Source: an uncultured Methylococcaceae bacterium (GTDB lineage Bacteria; Pseudomonadota; Gammaproteobacteria; Methylococcales; Methylomonadaceae). Taken from it: a DNA stretch of 19,941 nucleotides. Position numbers and translations under genes: made by a program. Within the stretch, counting starts at the first letter, position 1. Every line of letters begins with the position of its first letter. The stretch covers positions 1-19,941 of the forward strand of contig CAJVYO010000006.1 of NCBI GenBank assembly GCA_913009515.1. The letters are read 5' to 3'. Positions 1 to 6,635 of the stretch are shown piece by piece. The notes under the pieces are model-generated. The model made no database searches. It was not told where the DNA came from and was given only the letters and a program-made list of their open reading frames with translations.

Positions 1-54
1 TTTTACAATTTTTTACAATGTTTGGTGGTTGTATAGACAGCTGATAAAAAATTA

Positions 55-477
55 TTGTTAAATTCATATAGTGGAGTATCTTCACTGATTAATCCAAGTG
101 GCTGGGAAAGTGCAATGGGGCAAGACTCAGCAGAATTTTTTGCAGAGTTTGGATTGATCGAAGATTATGGTACTTATTTAAGAACCTCATTCATATTTGG
201 TGAAGATGGTGAATGTGGAGTTGCCTTGAATTGTGGTGGTTTTGTCCATGGTAATCGAGATTCAAATGGAGTTATCTATGAAGGGTATTATTATCAAAAT
301 TACGGTTGGGATGTTGTAAGCCCTGTGTTTATGTCTGGATATAATGAACAACACTGGGGAAGTGGCTGGGGTTCAATGCTTGTAAAAGAAACATCAGTAC
401 CAGAACCTACATCTCTAGCATTACTTGGTCTTGGTTTAGCAGGTTTTGGATTTTTAAGAAAAAAGAAAAAGACTTAA
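55..477 (+). CDS. PEP-CTERM sorting-domain protein, 5' end missing or broken
   Basis: The reading frame encodes about 140 residues ending in a textbook PEP-CTERM signal: VPEPTSLALLGLG begins at residue 115, followed by a short hydrophobic helix and a basic tail (RKKKKT). In this family the signal directs exosortase-dependent sorting to the cell surface or matrix. The first available start is a TTG at 55, with an in-frame stop at 34-36. No N-terminal signal peptide is encoded, although PEP-CTERM proteins need one for export. The gene is therefore probably truncated, frameshifted upstream, or a pseudogene. The rest is rich in Gly, Tyr and Trp and I do not recognise a domain. A terminator and then an attC site follow, so it may be the gene of an integron cassette. 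The C-terminal signal is certain; a working gene is doubtful. Confidence 0.5.
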   Translation: MLNSYSGVSSLINPSGWESAMGQDSAEFFAEFGLIEDYGTYLRTSFIFGEDGECGVALNCGGFVHGNRDSNGVIYEGYYYQNYGWDVVSPVFMSGYNEQHWGSGWGSMLVKETSVPEPTSLALLGLGLAGFGFLRKKKKT

Positions 478-500
478 TTTCAACCTTCTAAGAACTAACA

Positions 501-529
501 AAAAGCCTCGATTTATTCGGGGCTTTTTT
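501..529 (+). terminator. Rho-independent terminator after the PEP-CTERM gene
   Basis: A 10-bp stem (AAAAGCCTCG at 501-510 pairing with CGGGGCTTTT at 518-527, one T-G wobble) has a 7-nt loop and ends in a run of T. It lies 23 nt after the stop codon. The A-run and T-run flanks would let it act on both strands. Confidence 0.85.
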
Positions 530-551
530 ATGTCTGAATTTCTGTTCCACA

Positions 552-639
552 ACCTAACCAGCAAATGCAGTTGACCCTTTGGACACCGTTCCGCTTCGCT
601 CCACGGTGCTTTAATGTGCAACTGATTACAATGTTATGC
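552..639 (+). mobile_element. integron attC recombination site (attC1)
   Basis: The site has full attC architecture. R'' is ACCTAAC (552-558, fits RYYYAAC). L'' is CAGTTG (568-573) and pairs with L' CAACTG (619-624). The core R' is GTTATGC (633-639), where the integrase would cut after the first G. The centre forms a hairpin (CACCGT at 584-589 pairing with ACGGTG at 602-607) with the CCGCTTCGCTCC-type loop common in chromosomal integron attC sites. No integrase gene is in the window. An attC lies 3' of the gene in its own cassette, so this one would belong to the PEP-CTERM side and mark the left border of the higBA cassette. Confidence 0.8.
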
Positions 640-655
640 TTTAAAAAATATCACC

Positions 656-685
656 TTGCATAATAGTTCACTTGTAAGTTAACAT
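656..685 (+). promoter_or_regulatory. possible cassette-borne promoter for higBA
   Basis: TTGCAT (656-661) and TAACAT (680-685) are spaced 18 bp and lie between the attC core and the toxin start. No Shine-Dalgarno sequence precedes the ATG at 693. If this promoter is real the transcript would be nearly leaderless. Toxin-antitoxin cassettes usually carry their own promoter, which fits, but the match is weak. Confidence 0.3.
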
Positions 686-692
686 CTCTTCA

Positions 693-1043
693 ATGAGAGA
701 AATATTATTTTACAAGACTGAATCTGGTAAATGCCCAGTTGAGAATTTTTTAAATAGCTTGAATGCTAAACAAGCCCAAAAAGTAGCATGGGTCATGCAA
801 GTAGTTGAGGAGTTAGATAAAGTCCCGACAACATATTTAAAAAAATTAACAAATATCGATGATATATGGGAAATTCGAGTTCAAATTGGAAGTAATATTT
901 TTAGGTTTTTAGGCTTTTTCGAGAAGGGGAACTTTATTGTGTTAACAAATGGATTTCAAAAGAAAACACAAAAAACACCTAAGTCTGAAATTCTTCTCTC
1001 AGAACAAAGAAAGCAGGATTATCAGGCGAGGAATAGATTATGA
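693..1043 (+). CDS. higB: RelE/HigB-family toxin (Gp49-like)
   Basis: This is a 116-residue protein of the RelE/HigB superfamily (phage-derived Gp49-like group), which are ribosome-dependent mRNA endonucleases. The family layout is visible: an N-terminal strand, a helix with 'PVENFLNSL', then 'DDIWEIR' (about residues 56-62), the strand 'FRFLGFFEKG', and 'VLTNGFQKKTQKTP', the conserved basic segment near the active site. Its TGA overlaps the start of the antitoxin gene (ATGA), and toxin-first order is typical of higBA. It sits inside an integron cassette, where such modules are thought to stabilise the array. The family call is firm; activity and exact target are not shown by sequence. Confidence 0.88.
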   Translation: MREILFYKTESGKCPVENFLNSLNAKQAQKVAWVMQVVEELDKVPTTYLKKLTNIDDIWEIRVQIGSNIFRFLGFFEKGNFIVLTNGFQKKTQKTPKSEILLSEQRKQDYQARNRL

Positions 1044-1315
1044 GTGATTTAAAAAAATATATCTCAAAACGAAAAGAACAAGATGAAGTTTTTTCATTAA
1101 ATTTTGATAAAGGTTATCAAGCCTTTAAGATTGGAGTACTGCTGAAAGAAGCAAGAGAAAGCGCGGGGGTAACTCAGGAAGAATTAGCTTCCCGTTTAAG
1201 TACAAAAAAGTCAGCAATTTCAAGAATAGAAAATCATGCCGAAGATGTGAAGCTTTCAACTATTGAAAAGGTTGCTAATGCTTTGGGGAAAAATGTTGAA
1301 ATTCGCATATATTAG
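1040..1315 (+). CDS. higA: HigA-like XRE-family antitoxin
   Basis: This 91-residue protein has a Cro/C1-type helix-turn-helix at about residues 30-85: 'LLKEARESAGVTQEELASRL', then 'KSAISRIEN', then 'KLSTIEKVANALGK'. It begins at an ATG that overlaps the toxin stop by 4 nt, so the two are translationally coupled. By family precedent it binds and neutralises the toxin and represses the shared promoter as a complex. The stop lies 8 nt before the R'' box of the second attC, as expected for a compact cassette gene. Confidence 0.88.
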   Translation: MSDLKKYISKRKEQDEVFSLNFDKGYQAFKIGVLLKEARESAGVTQEELASRLSTKKSAISRIENHAEDVKLSTIEKVANALGKNVEIRIY

Positions 1316-1323
1316 AATAAAAA

Positions 1324-1350
1324 GCATAACCAAAAAATACAGCTGACCAT
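1324..1350 (+). mobile_element. 5' half of a second integron attC (attC2), truncated
   Basis: GCATAAC (1324-1330) fits RYYYAAC and is the exact reverse complement of the attC1 core GTTATGC. After the same 9-nt spacer as in attC1 comes CAGCTGACC (1340-1348), matching CAGTTGACC of attC1. No matching L' or core R' follows; the sequence passes into tnpB-derived DNA. The site closed the higBA cassette but has lost its recombination point. Confidence 0.65.
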
Positions 1351-1380
1351 TTAAAGCGTCACGCCTTTTGCAAAAAGCCG

Positions 1381-1545
1381 CAAAAGCCCTGCCACATCAC
1401 TTTGCCACGGTTGAGTTTAAGCGTGCGTGAATGGGTTTGTCCTGAATGCAAAGCAACACATGATCGCGACATTAATGCCGCTAAAAATATCAAAACCGCA
1501 GGGCTTGCGGGGTTAGCCTTTGGAGAGAATGTAAATCTTGTGTAG
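1381..1545 (+). pseudogene. tnpB: tnpB C-terminal remnant (IS200/IS605 type)
   Basis: The open frame reads 'LSLSVREWVCPEC' then 'HDRDINAAKNI' and stops at TAG 1543-1545. This is the end of TnpB: the second CPxC of the zinc ribbon and the RuvC-III segment with its catalytic Asp. Everything upstream, including most of the RuvC domain, is missing, and the first half of the zinc ribbon is damaged ('KPCHITLPR' has only one Cys). It has no start and cannot encode an active nuclease. The 5' break lies between about 1350 and 1380, where it meets the half attC. Confidence 0.85.
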
Positions 1546-1634
1546 CCAGTCTGCATTAGTTGTTCTCGTTGAATTAGGAAATATCTAGTAGCAATATTAG
1601 GAATCCCCTTCCTTTAGGGAGGGGAGGATGTCAA
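1546..1634 (+). mobile_element. IS200/IS605-type right end with terminal hairpin
   Basis: After the tnpB stop comes a non-coding stretch that ends in a hairpin (TCCCCTTCC at 1604-1612, loop TTTA, GGGAGGGGA at 1617-1625) and then GGATGTCAA. The final TCAA matches the right cleavage tetranucleotide known for IS608. In tnpB elements this region is also the scaffold of the guide (omega) RNA, with the guide beginning right after the element. The element is immobile here because its left part is gone. The exact end at 1634 is inferred from the TCAA. Confidence 0.7.
1618..1622 (+). promoter_or_regulatory. Shine-Dalgarno formed by the IS right end
   Basis: GGAGG at 1618-1622 lies 5 nt before the ATG at 1628. 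Both the purine tract and the ATG belong to the IS terminal hairpin and tail, so translation of the downstream sensor gene would start on IS-derived signals. The purines are paired in the hairpin, which may limit use. Confidence 0.5.
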
Positions 1635-4549
1635 TTCTTGCCCTTGAAGCAATTGGTGCAGTTTTATTATTAAGTTATGGCTTCAGCAACGCCTTTTGGG
1701 CGATTATTCTCGCTTCCGTTTTAATTTTTATTGCTGCGTTTCCTATTTCATATTATGCCGCTCGTTATAATATTGATATTGACTTACTAACGCGAAGTGC
1801 TGGCTTCGGTTATGTGGGCTCAACGATTACCTCGCTCATTTACGCGTCTTTTTGTTTTATATTCTTTGCATTAGAAGCCGCTATTATGGCTCAGGCTCTC
1901 GAATTGTATTTTGGGCTACCCTTACAATGGGGGTATTTATTGTGTTCAATTATCATTATTCCCATTGTCTTTTATGGGGTGACGGCTATCAATCGCTTAC
2001 ATAATTGGACGCAGCCTTTTTGGCTGGTGTTAATGTTATTGCCACTGTATTTTGTCTTGCTTGAAAAACCCGAAATAATAGAACTTCTTCCTGCTTACCA
2101 AGGCACTGAAAACCAGAGTAATGATTTTGATTTTTATTATTTTGGTATAGCCGTAGGGATTTCATTATCTTTGATTGCTCAAATAGGCGAGCAAGTTGAT
2201 TATTTGCGTTTTATGCCTGATAAAACTAAAAATAATCGCTTAGCTTGGTGGTCTTCTGTCTTAGCAGCAGGGCCAGGCTGGATTATTTTAGGCTGTTTTA
2301 AGCAATTTATTGGTGTTTTTTTAGCGTTATTAGTGGTGTTGACGGGCTTAGGTTTTGAACATGCCAAAGAGCCGGTGCATATGTATTTAGCCGCTTATCA
2401 ATATGTTTTTGATCAACCTCAATTAGCCTTATTTGTCACCACTATCTTTGTCATCATTTCACAAGTTAAAATCAATGTAACGAATGCTTATGCAGGCTCT
2501 TTAGCGTGGTCTAATTTCTTTTCCCGAGCCACTTATAATCATCCGGGGCGAGTCGTCTGGTTGGTGTTTAATATTGTAATTGCTTTATTATTGATGGAAA
2601 TGGGCGTTTTTGCAGGCTTAAATAAAGTATTGGGTTTATATTCAAATGTAGCGATTGCTTGGATTTTTACCGTCTTTGCAGATTTAGCTATTAATAAACC
2701 CTTAAAATTAAGCCCCAGTATTGTGGAATTTAAACGGGCACATTTATACGATTTCAATCCGGTTGGTTTTGTGAGTATGATTGTTGCGTCTATTGTGTCG
2801 ATTTTAGCGTTTACAGGTTTATTTGGCAGTTATCCTAAAGCGTATTCATGGTTGATTGCCATTGTTATTAGTTTGATTTTATCGCCTTTAATCGCATTTA
2901 TCACCAAAGGCAAATATTATATTGCCCGAGAGAATACGCATTTTTCGCAAACCGATGATTTAATTAACTGTGGTATTTGTGAGCATGACTATGTTGAGAA
3001 TGATATGGCACATTGTCCTTTTCATGAGGTAGCAATCTGTTCTTTATGTTGCACCTTAGAAACCAATTGTCGTGATAGTTGTAAGCCTAAAGTTGATAAC
3101 GGTTTACAACAAATAGGCACCGCTTTGATTCGGGCTTTATTTAAGCAAACTATATCGTCTAAAACGGCTCAACGACTGTATTATTTTATTTTGCTTTCAA
3201 GTTCAGCTGTCATTATTCTTGGTTTTACGTTTTGGCTAGTTTTTGCTGAAATTCGTGTTGCCATGAATGAAAATATGTATTTAGCGATTTATGTTTTATT
3301 TACGATTATCACGGTTTTTATTTTTATTGTTTCATGGTGGATTATTTTATCGGTTGAAAGTCGATTATTAGCAGAAAATGAATTGCTTACACAGCAAGAA
3401 GAATTGGAAGGTAAAGTGATAGAACGCACTGCTGAACTGCAACAAGCACTTGAAGTAACGTTGGTGAGTGAGCAATATCATAAATCATTATTTGATGGAC
3501 TTGATATTGGTTTATCTATTAATAGCATGGATGGGGTATTTAGCTATTTAAATCCAGCTCTTGCAAAGATAGTGGGTTATAGTGTTGATGAAGTTAAAGC
3601 ACTTTCATATTGGGAATTAACACCTGAAATATATGCTGCTGATGAGCAGCTTCAATTACAAGCACTTAAAGATACGGGGCATTATGGTCCTTATGAAAAA
3701 GAGTATATTCATCAAGATGGTTCGCGTATTCCTATTCGTTTACAAGGGTGTTTGATAGAGAAAGAAGGATTCTCTTATATTTGGTCAAGTATTGAAGATA
3801 TTACCGATATTAATCAGCAAAAACTAAACCTTAAACAGGCTAAAGACGAGGCGGAAAAAGCTAATATTGCGAAATCTAAATTTTTATCTTCCATGAGTCA
3901 CGAGTTAAGAACGCCTTTAAATGCTATTTTAGGCTTTAGTCAATTATTAGAAAGTGATGTTGATAATCCATTGACAGAAGAGCAAAGAGAAAGCATTGAT
4001 TATATTATGTTAAGTGGCAAGCATTTACTAACATTGATTAATGGGGTGTTAGAGCTGGCATCTATTGAAGCGGGAAAAATAGAATTATCTATTGAAGCTA
4101 TTGTTTTAGATGGAATAATAACCGAAGTGTTATCATTGTTATCACCGGCAGCCAATAAAGAAAATATTACGTTTAAACATTTTCCTAATAAGGGAATTAT
4201 GATTGACGCGGATCAAACCAAGTTAAAGCAGGTGATTATTAACCTTGTGAGTAATGCCATAAAATATAATCAACAACATGGCAGGGTTATCATTAACTGT
4301 GAAGAGAAAAATGGAATGGTAAGAGTCAATGTGATTGATACCGGTATCGGTATTACAGAGAAAAATAAACAGAAAGTATTTAAGGCTTTTAATCGTTTAG
4401 GTCAGGAAAATTCAGCGATTGAAGGCACGGGTATTGGTCTTGTTGTCACTAAAGAATTGGTGGAAATGATGTCAGGCACGATGGGTTTTGAGAGTATTGA
4501 ACATCAAGGCAGTACTTTTTGGTTTGAATTGCCTTTATCTAAAGCATAA
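1628..4549 (+). CDS. NCS1-type permease / Cys-rich module / PAS histidine kinase, N-terminally truncated
   Basis: This 973-residue membrane sensor has these domains in order. Residues 1-425 form an NCS1 (purine-cytosine permease-like) transporter with about eleven hydrophobic segments. Residues 448-485 form a module with Cys at 448, 451, 463, 471, 474, 475, 481 and 485. Two more membrane helices lie at about 518-540 and 549-575, followed by a coiled coil and a PAS domain (about 618-735). The kinase core is HisKA with H758 (SHELRTP), then HATPase with N876, DTGIGI from D904 and GTGIGL at 933-938. Transporter-kinase fusions are known sensors in which the permease part is thought to detect a ligand. 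There is no receiver domain and no adjacent regulator. The first codons fall in an IS605 right end, and the protein starts in what should be TM1, so the native N-terminus is lost. The kinase part looks intact; signalling by the truncated form is uncertain. Confidence 0.85.
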   Translation: MSILALEAIGAVLLLSYGFSNAFWAIILASVLIFIAAFPISYYAARYNIDIDLLTRSAGFGYVGSTITSLIYASFCFIFFALEAAIMAQALELYFGLPLQWGYLLCSIIIIPIVFYGVTAINRLHNWTQPFWLVLMLLPLYFVLLEKPEIIELLPAYQGTENQSNDFDFYYFGIAVGISLSLIAQIGEQVDYLRFMPDKTKNNRLAWWSSVLAAGPGWIILGCFKQFIGVFLALLVVLTGLGFEHAKEPVHMYLAAYQYVFDQPQLALFVTTIFVIISQVKINVTNAYAGSLAWSNFFSRATYNHPGRVVWLVFNIVIALLLMEMGVFAGLNKVLGLYSNVAIAWIFTVFADLAINKPLKLSPSIVEFKRAHLYDFNPVGFVSMIVASIVSILAFTGLFGSYPKAYSWLIAIVISLILSPLIAFITKGKYYIARENTHFSQTDDLINCGICEHDYVENDMAHCPFHEVAICSLCCTLETNCRDSCKPKVDNGLQQIGTALIRALFKQTISSKTAQRLYYFILLSSSAVIILGFTFWLVFAEIRVAMNENMYLAIYVLFTIITVFIFIVSWWIILSVESRLLAENELLTQQEELEGKVIERTAELQQALEVTLVSEQYHKSLFDGLDIGLSINSMDGVFSYLNPALAKIVGYSVDEVKALSYWELTPEIYAADEQLQLQALKDTGHYGPYEKEYIHQDGSRIPIRLQGCLIEKEGFSYIWSSIEDITDINQQKLNLKQAKDEAEKANIAKSKFLSSMSHELRTPLNAILGFSQLLESDVDNPLTEEQRESIDYIMLSGKHLLTLINGVLELASIEAGKIELSIEAIVLDGIITEVLSLLSPAANKENITFKHFPNKGIMIDADQTKLKQVIINLVSNAIKYNQQHGRVIINCEEKNGMVRVNVIDTGIGITEKNKQKVFKAFNRLGQENSAIEGTGIGLVVTKELVEMMSGTMGFESIEHQGSTFWFELPLSKA

Positions 4550-4618
4550 AGCACGTTTATCAATTATTTAAAATCCTTATTTTCAGTTGAGGTTTTTAAG
4601 CGTTTCATTGATTGCACC

Positions 4619-4627
4619 TGTTATAAT
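4619..4627 (+). promoter_or_regulatory. extended -10 promoter for argH
   Basis: TGTTATAAT is a perfect TGnTATAAT extended -10 element. It places transcription start near 4634, about 23 nt before the argH ATG. No good -35 is seen at 17 bp, which the extended -10 can compensate. Confidence 0.6.
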
Positions 4628-4656
4628 TTGTCATTTAATTTCAGTCTCACATTTTT

Positions 4657-6039
4657 ATGACCACAGCTAATAAAGATAAATTATCCAGCGCCCGTTTTGC
4701 TCAACAAACCGATGCCTTTGTCGAAGTCTTTACCGCATCAGTTGATTTTGACCAACGTATGGCATTGCAAGATATTCAAGGTTCAATTGCCCATGCAACG
4801 ATGTTATGTAAAATTGGCATTTTAACGGAGCTTGAGCGGGATAGTATCTTTACTGGTTTGGAAACCATTAAAACTGAAATCGAAAACGGTGAATTTCAAT
4901 GGTCGGTGCAGCAAGAAGATGTGCATATGAATATTGAAGCCCGTTTAACCGCATTAATTGGGGTGGCGGGTAAAAAATTACACACCGGACGTTCACGGAA
5001 TGACCAAGTTGCCACTGATATTCGTTTATATTTGCGTGCTGAAATTCAGACCATTATTAGTTGGTTAAACCAATTACAAGCCGCATTGTTAAATCTAGCC
5101 GAATCAGAAGCCGATACCATTATGCCAGGTTTTACCCATTTACAAGTGGCTCAACCGGTGACTTTTGGGCATCATTTAATGGCATGGTTTGAAATGTTAG
5201 TGCGTGATAAAGAGCGTTTAGAAGATTGTGTGAAGCGTATCAATGTTATGCCATTAGGTGCTGCGGCTTTAGCAGGTACCAGTTATCCCATTGACCGTCA
5301 TTTAACCGCTGAATTATTAGGTTTTACACGCCCGAGTAATAATTCTTTAGATTCAGTGAGTGATCGTGATTTTGCGATTGAATTTACGGCAACTGCCAGC
5401 ATTATTATGATGCATTTATCACGCTTTTCTGAAGAATTAGTATTATGGGCGAGTGCTCAGTTTGCGTTTATTGAATTACCCGATGCGTTCTGTACCGGCT
5501 CATCGATTATGCCACAGAAAAAAAATCCTGATGTGCCTGAATTAGTCCGTGGTAAATCAGGGCGTGTCACAGGGCATTTAGTGTCATTACTGATGTTAAT
5601 GAAAAGTCAGCCATTAGCTTATAATAAAGATAATCAAGAAGATAAAGAACCGTTATTTGATACCGCGGATACGTTAAAAGATTGTTTGCGTGCGTTTGCT
5701 GAAATGGTGCCACATATTGAAGCCAAGCGAGAAAATATGTATAAAGCCGCCAAACAAGGCTTTGCAACGGCGACGGATTTAGCCGATTATTTAGTGCGTA
5801 AAGGTATGGCATTTCGTGATGCCCATGAAGTAGTCGGTTTGGCGGTGCGTTTGGGCTTGGAAAGTAAACGTGATTTGTCGGAATTATCGTTGGCTGAATT
5901 ACAGGCGTTTTCGGAAATGATTACGGATGATGTGTTTGATATTTTATCCTTGGAAGGCTCAGTCAATGCACGCCAACATATTGGTGGCACAGCTCCCGAT
6001 ACAGTGCGTTTGGCCATTAAAAAAGCTCGCCAGCAATAA
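4657..6039 (+). CDS. argH: argininosuccinate lyase
   Basis: ArgH cleaves argininosuccinate to arginine and fumarate, the last step of arginine synthesis, as a cytosolic homotetramer. The 460-residue length is normal. Family motifs are present: HTGRSRND from H109; 'PGFTHLQVAQP' with H161, the catalytic-region histidine; and the fumarase/lyase signature GSSIMPQKKNP at 281-291 with the catalytic-loop serine (S282/S283). The ATG start has no clear Shine-Dalgarno sequence, but the protein begins with the normal 'KLSSARFAQQTDAFVE' start region. It has its own promoter and is 47 nt from the next gene, so some read-through into the signalling operon is possible. Identification is secure. Confidence 0.97.
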   Translation: MTTANKDKLSSARFAQQTDAFVEVFTASVDFDQRMALQDIQGSIAHATMLCKIGILTELERDSIFTGLETIKTEIENGEFQWSVQQEDVHMNIEARLTALIGVAGKKLHTGRSRNDQVATDIRLYLRAEIQTIISWLNQLQAALLNLAESEADTIMPGFTHLQVAQPVTFGHHLMAWFEMLVRDKERLEDCVKRINVMPLGAAALAGTSYPIDRHLTAELLGFTRPSNNSLDSVSDRDFAIEFTATASIIMMHLSRFSEELVLWASAQFAFIELPDAFCTGSSIMPQKKNPDVPELVRGKSGRVTGHLVSLLMLMKSQPLAYNKDNQEDKEPLFDTADTLKDCLRAFAEMVPHIEAKRENMYKAAKQGFATATDLADYLVRKGMAFRDAHEVVGLAVRLGLESKRDLSELSLAELQAFSEMITDDVFDILSLEGSVNARQHIGGTAPDTVRLAIKKARQQ

Positions 6040-6086
6040 GTGAGAGATTGAAAGGATATAGATGCTGCTGAATATAAGGATATGAC

Positions 6087-6635
6087 ATGCAACCGATAAA
6101 GAGGCTATTCGTTAAAAGGCTATTTTGCTTATTGCTCATAAGCGGGTGTTTGTTTCCGTTTGTGGGTAATGCATTGGAAAATGAGCGGGTAATGACCTTG
6201 AAAACGGCGTATTTATTTCGCTTCTCTTTGTTTGTTGAATGGCAGCAACCAATAACAGAACACTTTGTTATGTGTGTGGCTGACGATAAAGACAGAGCTG
6301 ATTTTATCCAAAAAAATTTAGCGGGACAGTATTTAAAAAATCAGCTGATTAAGGTGGTGTTAGTTTCAAAAGACGATGATTTAAAGGCTTGCCGATTACT
6401 TTATTTACCCCAAAATATTAATAATGTGCAGGATTTTTTAATTAAAACGGAGTTTCTGGATATTCTAACCTTTGGTGAATCTGTTAGTTTTTATCAGCAG
6501 CATGGCATGATTTATTTATATGAACAAAATCATAAAATTAAATTTTTTATTAATAGGCAGACAGTCAAAAAATCGGGTTTAGATATTCGAGCTCAATTAA
6601 TGACCTTATCTCAGGAGCCATCTAATGCAGATTAA
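6087..6635 (+). CDS. YfiR/HmsC-like periplasmic protein (DUF4154)
   Basis: This 182-residue exported protein of the YfiR/HmsC family is recognised by 'LKTAYLFRFSLFVEWQ' (residues 38-53) and the C-terminal 'GLDIRAQLMTLSQ'. In Pseudomonas, YfiR is the periplasmic repressor of the diguanylate cyclase YfiN. C63 and C102 are 39 residues apart, the spacing of the C71-C110 disulfide in P. aeruginosa YfiR; the second YfiR disulfide has no counterpart. The signal peptide is ambiguous: ISGC at 18-21 resembles a lipobox, while cleavage after A29 would release a soluble protein. AAGGA lies 6 nt before the ATG. It overlaps the kinase gene by 11 nt, implying coupling and a shared role as its ligand or repressor (inference). 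Confidence 0.85.
   Translation: MQPIKRLFVKRLFCLLLISGCLFPFVGNALENERVMTLKTAYLFRFSLFVEWQQPITEHFVMCVADDKDRADFIQKNLAGQYLKNQLIKVVLVSKDDDLKACRLLYLPQNINNVQDFLIKTEFLDILTFGESVSFYQQHGMIYLYEQNHKIKFFINRQTVKKSGLDIRAQLMTLSQEPSNAD

Noticed and set aside
1324..1400. a complete second attC
   Set aside because: Only the R'' and L'' boxes are found; no pairing L' or GTTRRRY-type core follows within the expected length.
1359..1556. 65-aa minus-strand open frame
   Set aside because: It is the antisense of the tnpB remnant, whose plus-strand frame shows clear TnpB motifs.
6048..6077. TTGAAA / ATATAA promoter just before the YfiR-like gene
   Set aside because: It would start transcription at about 6084, downstream of the good AAGGA ribosome site, so it does not fit the gene's translation signals.
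5567..6092. minus-strand open frames of 81 and 101 aa over the end of argH
   Set aside because: They lie opposite a fully conserved argH and show no recognisable protein features.
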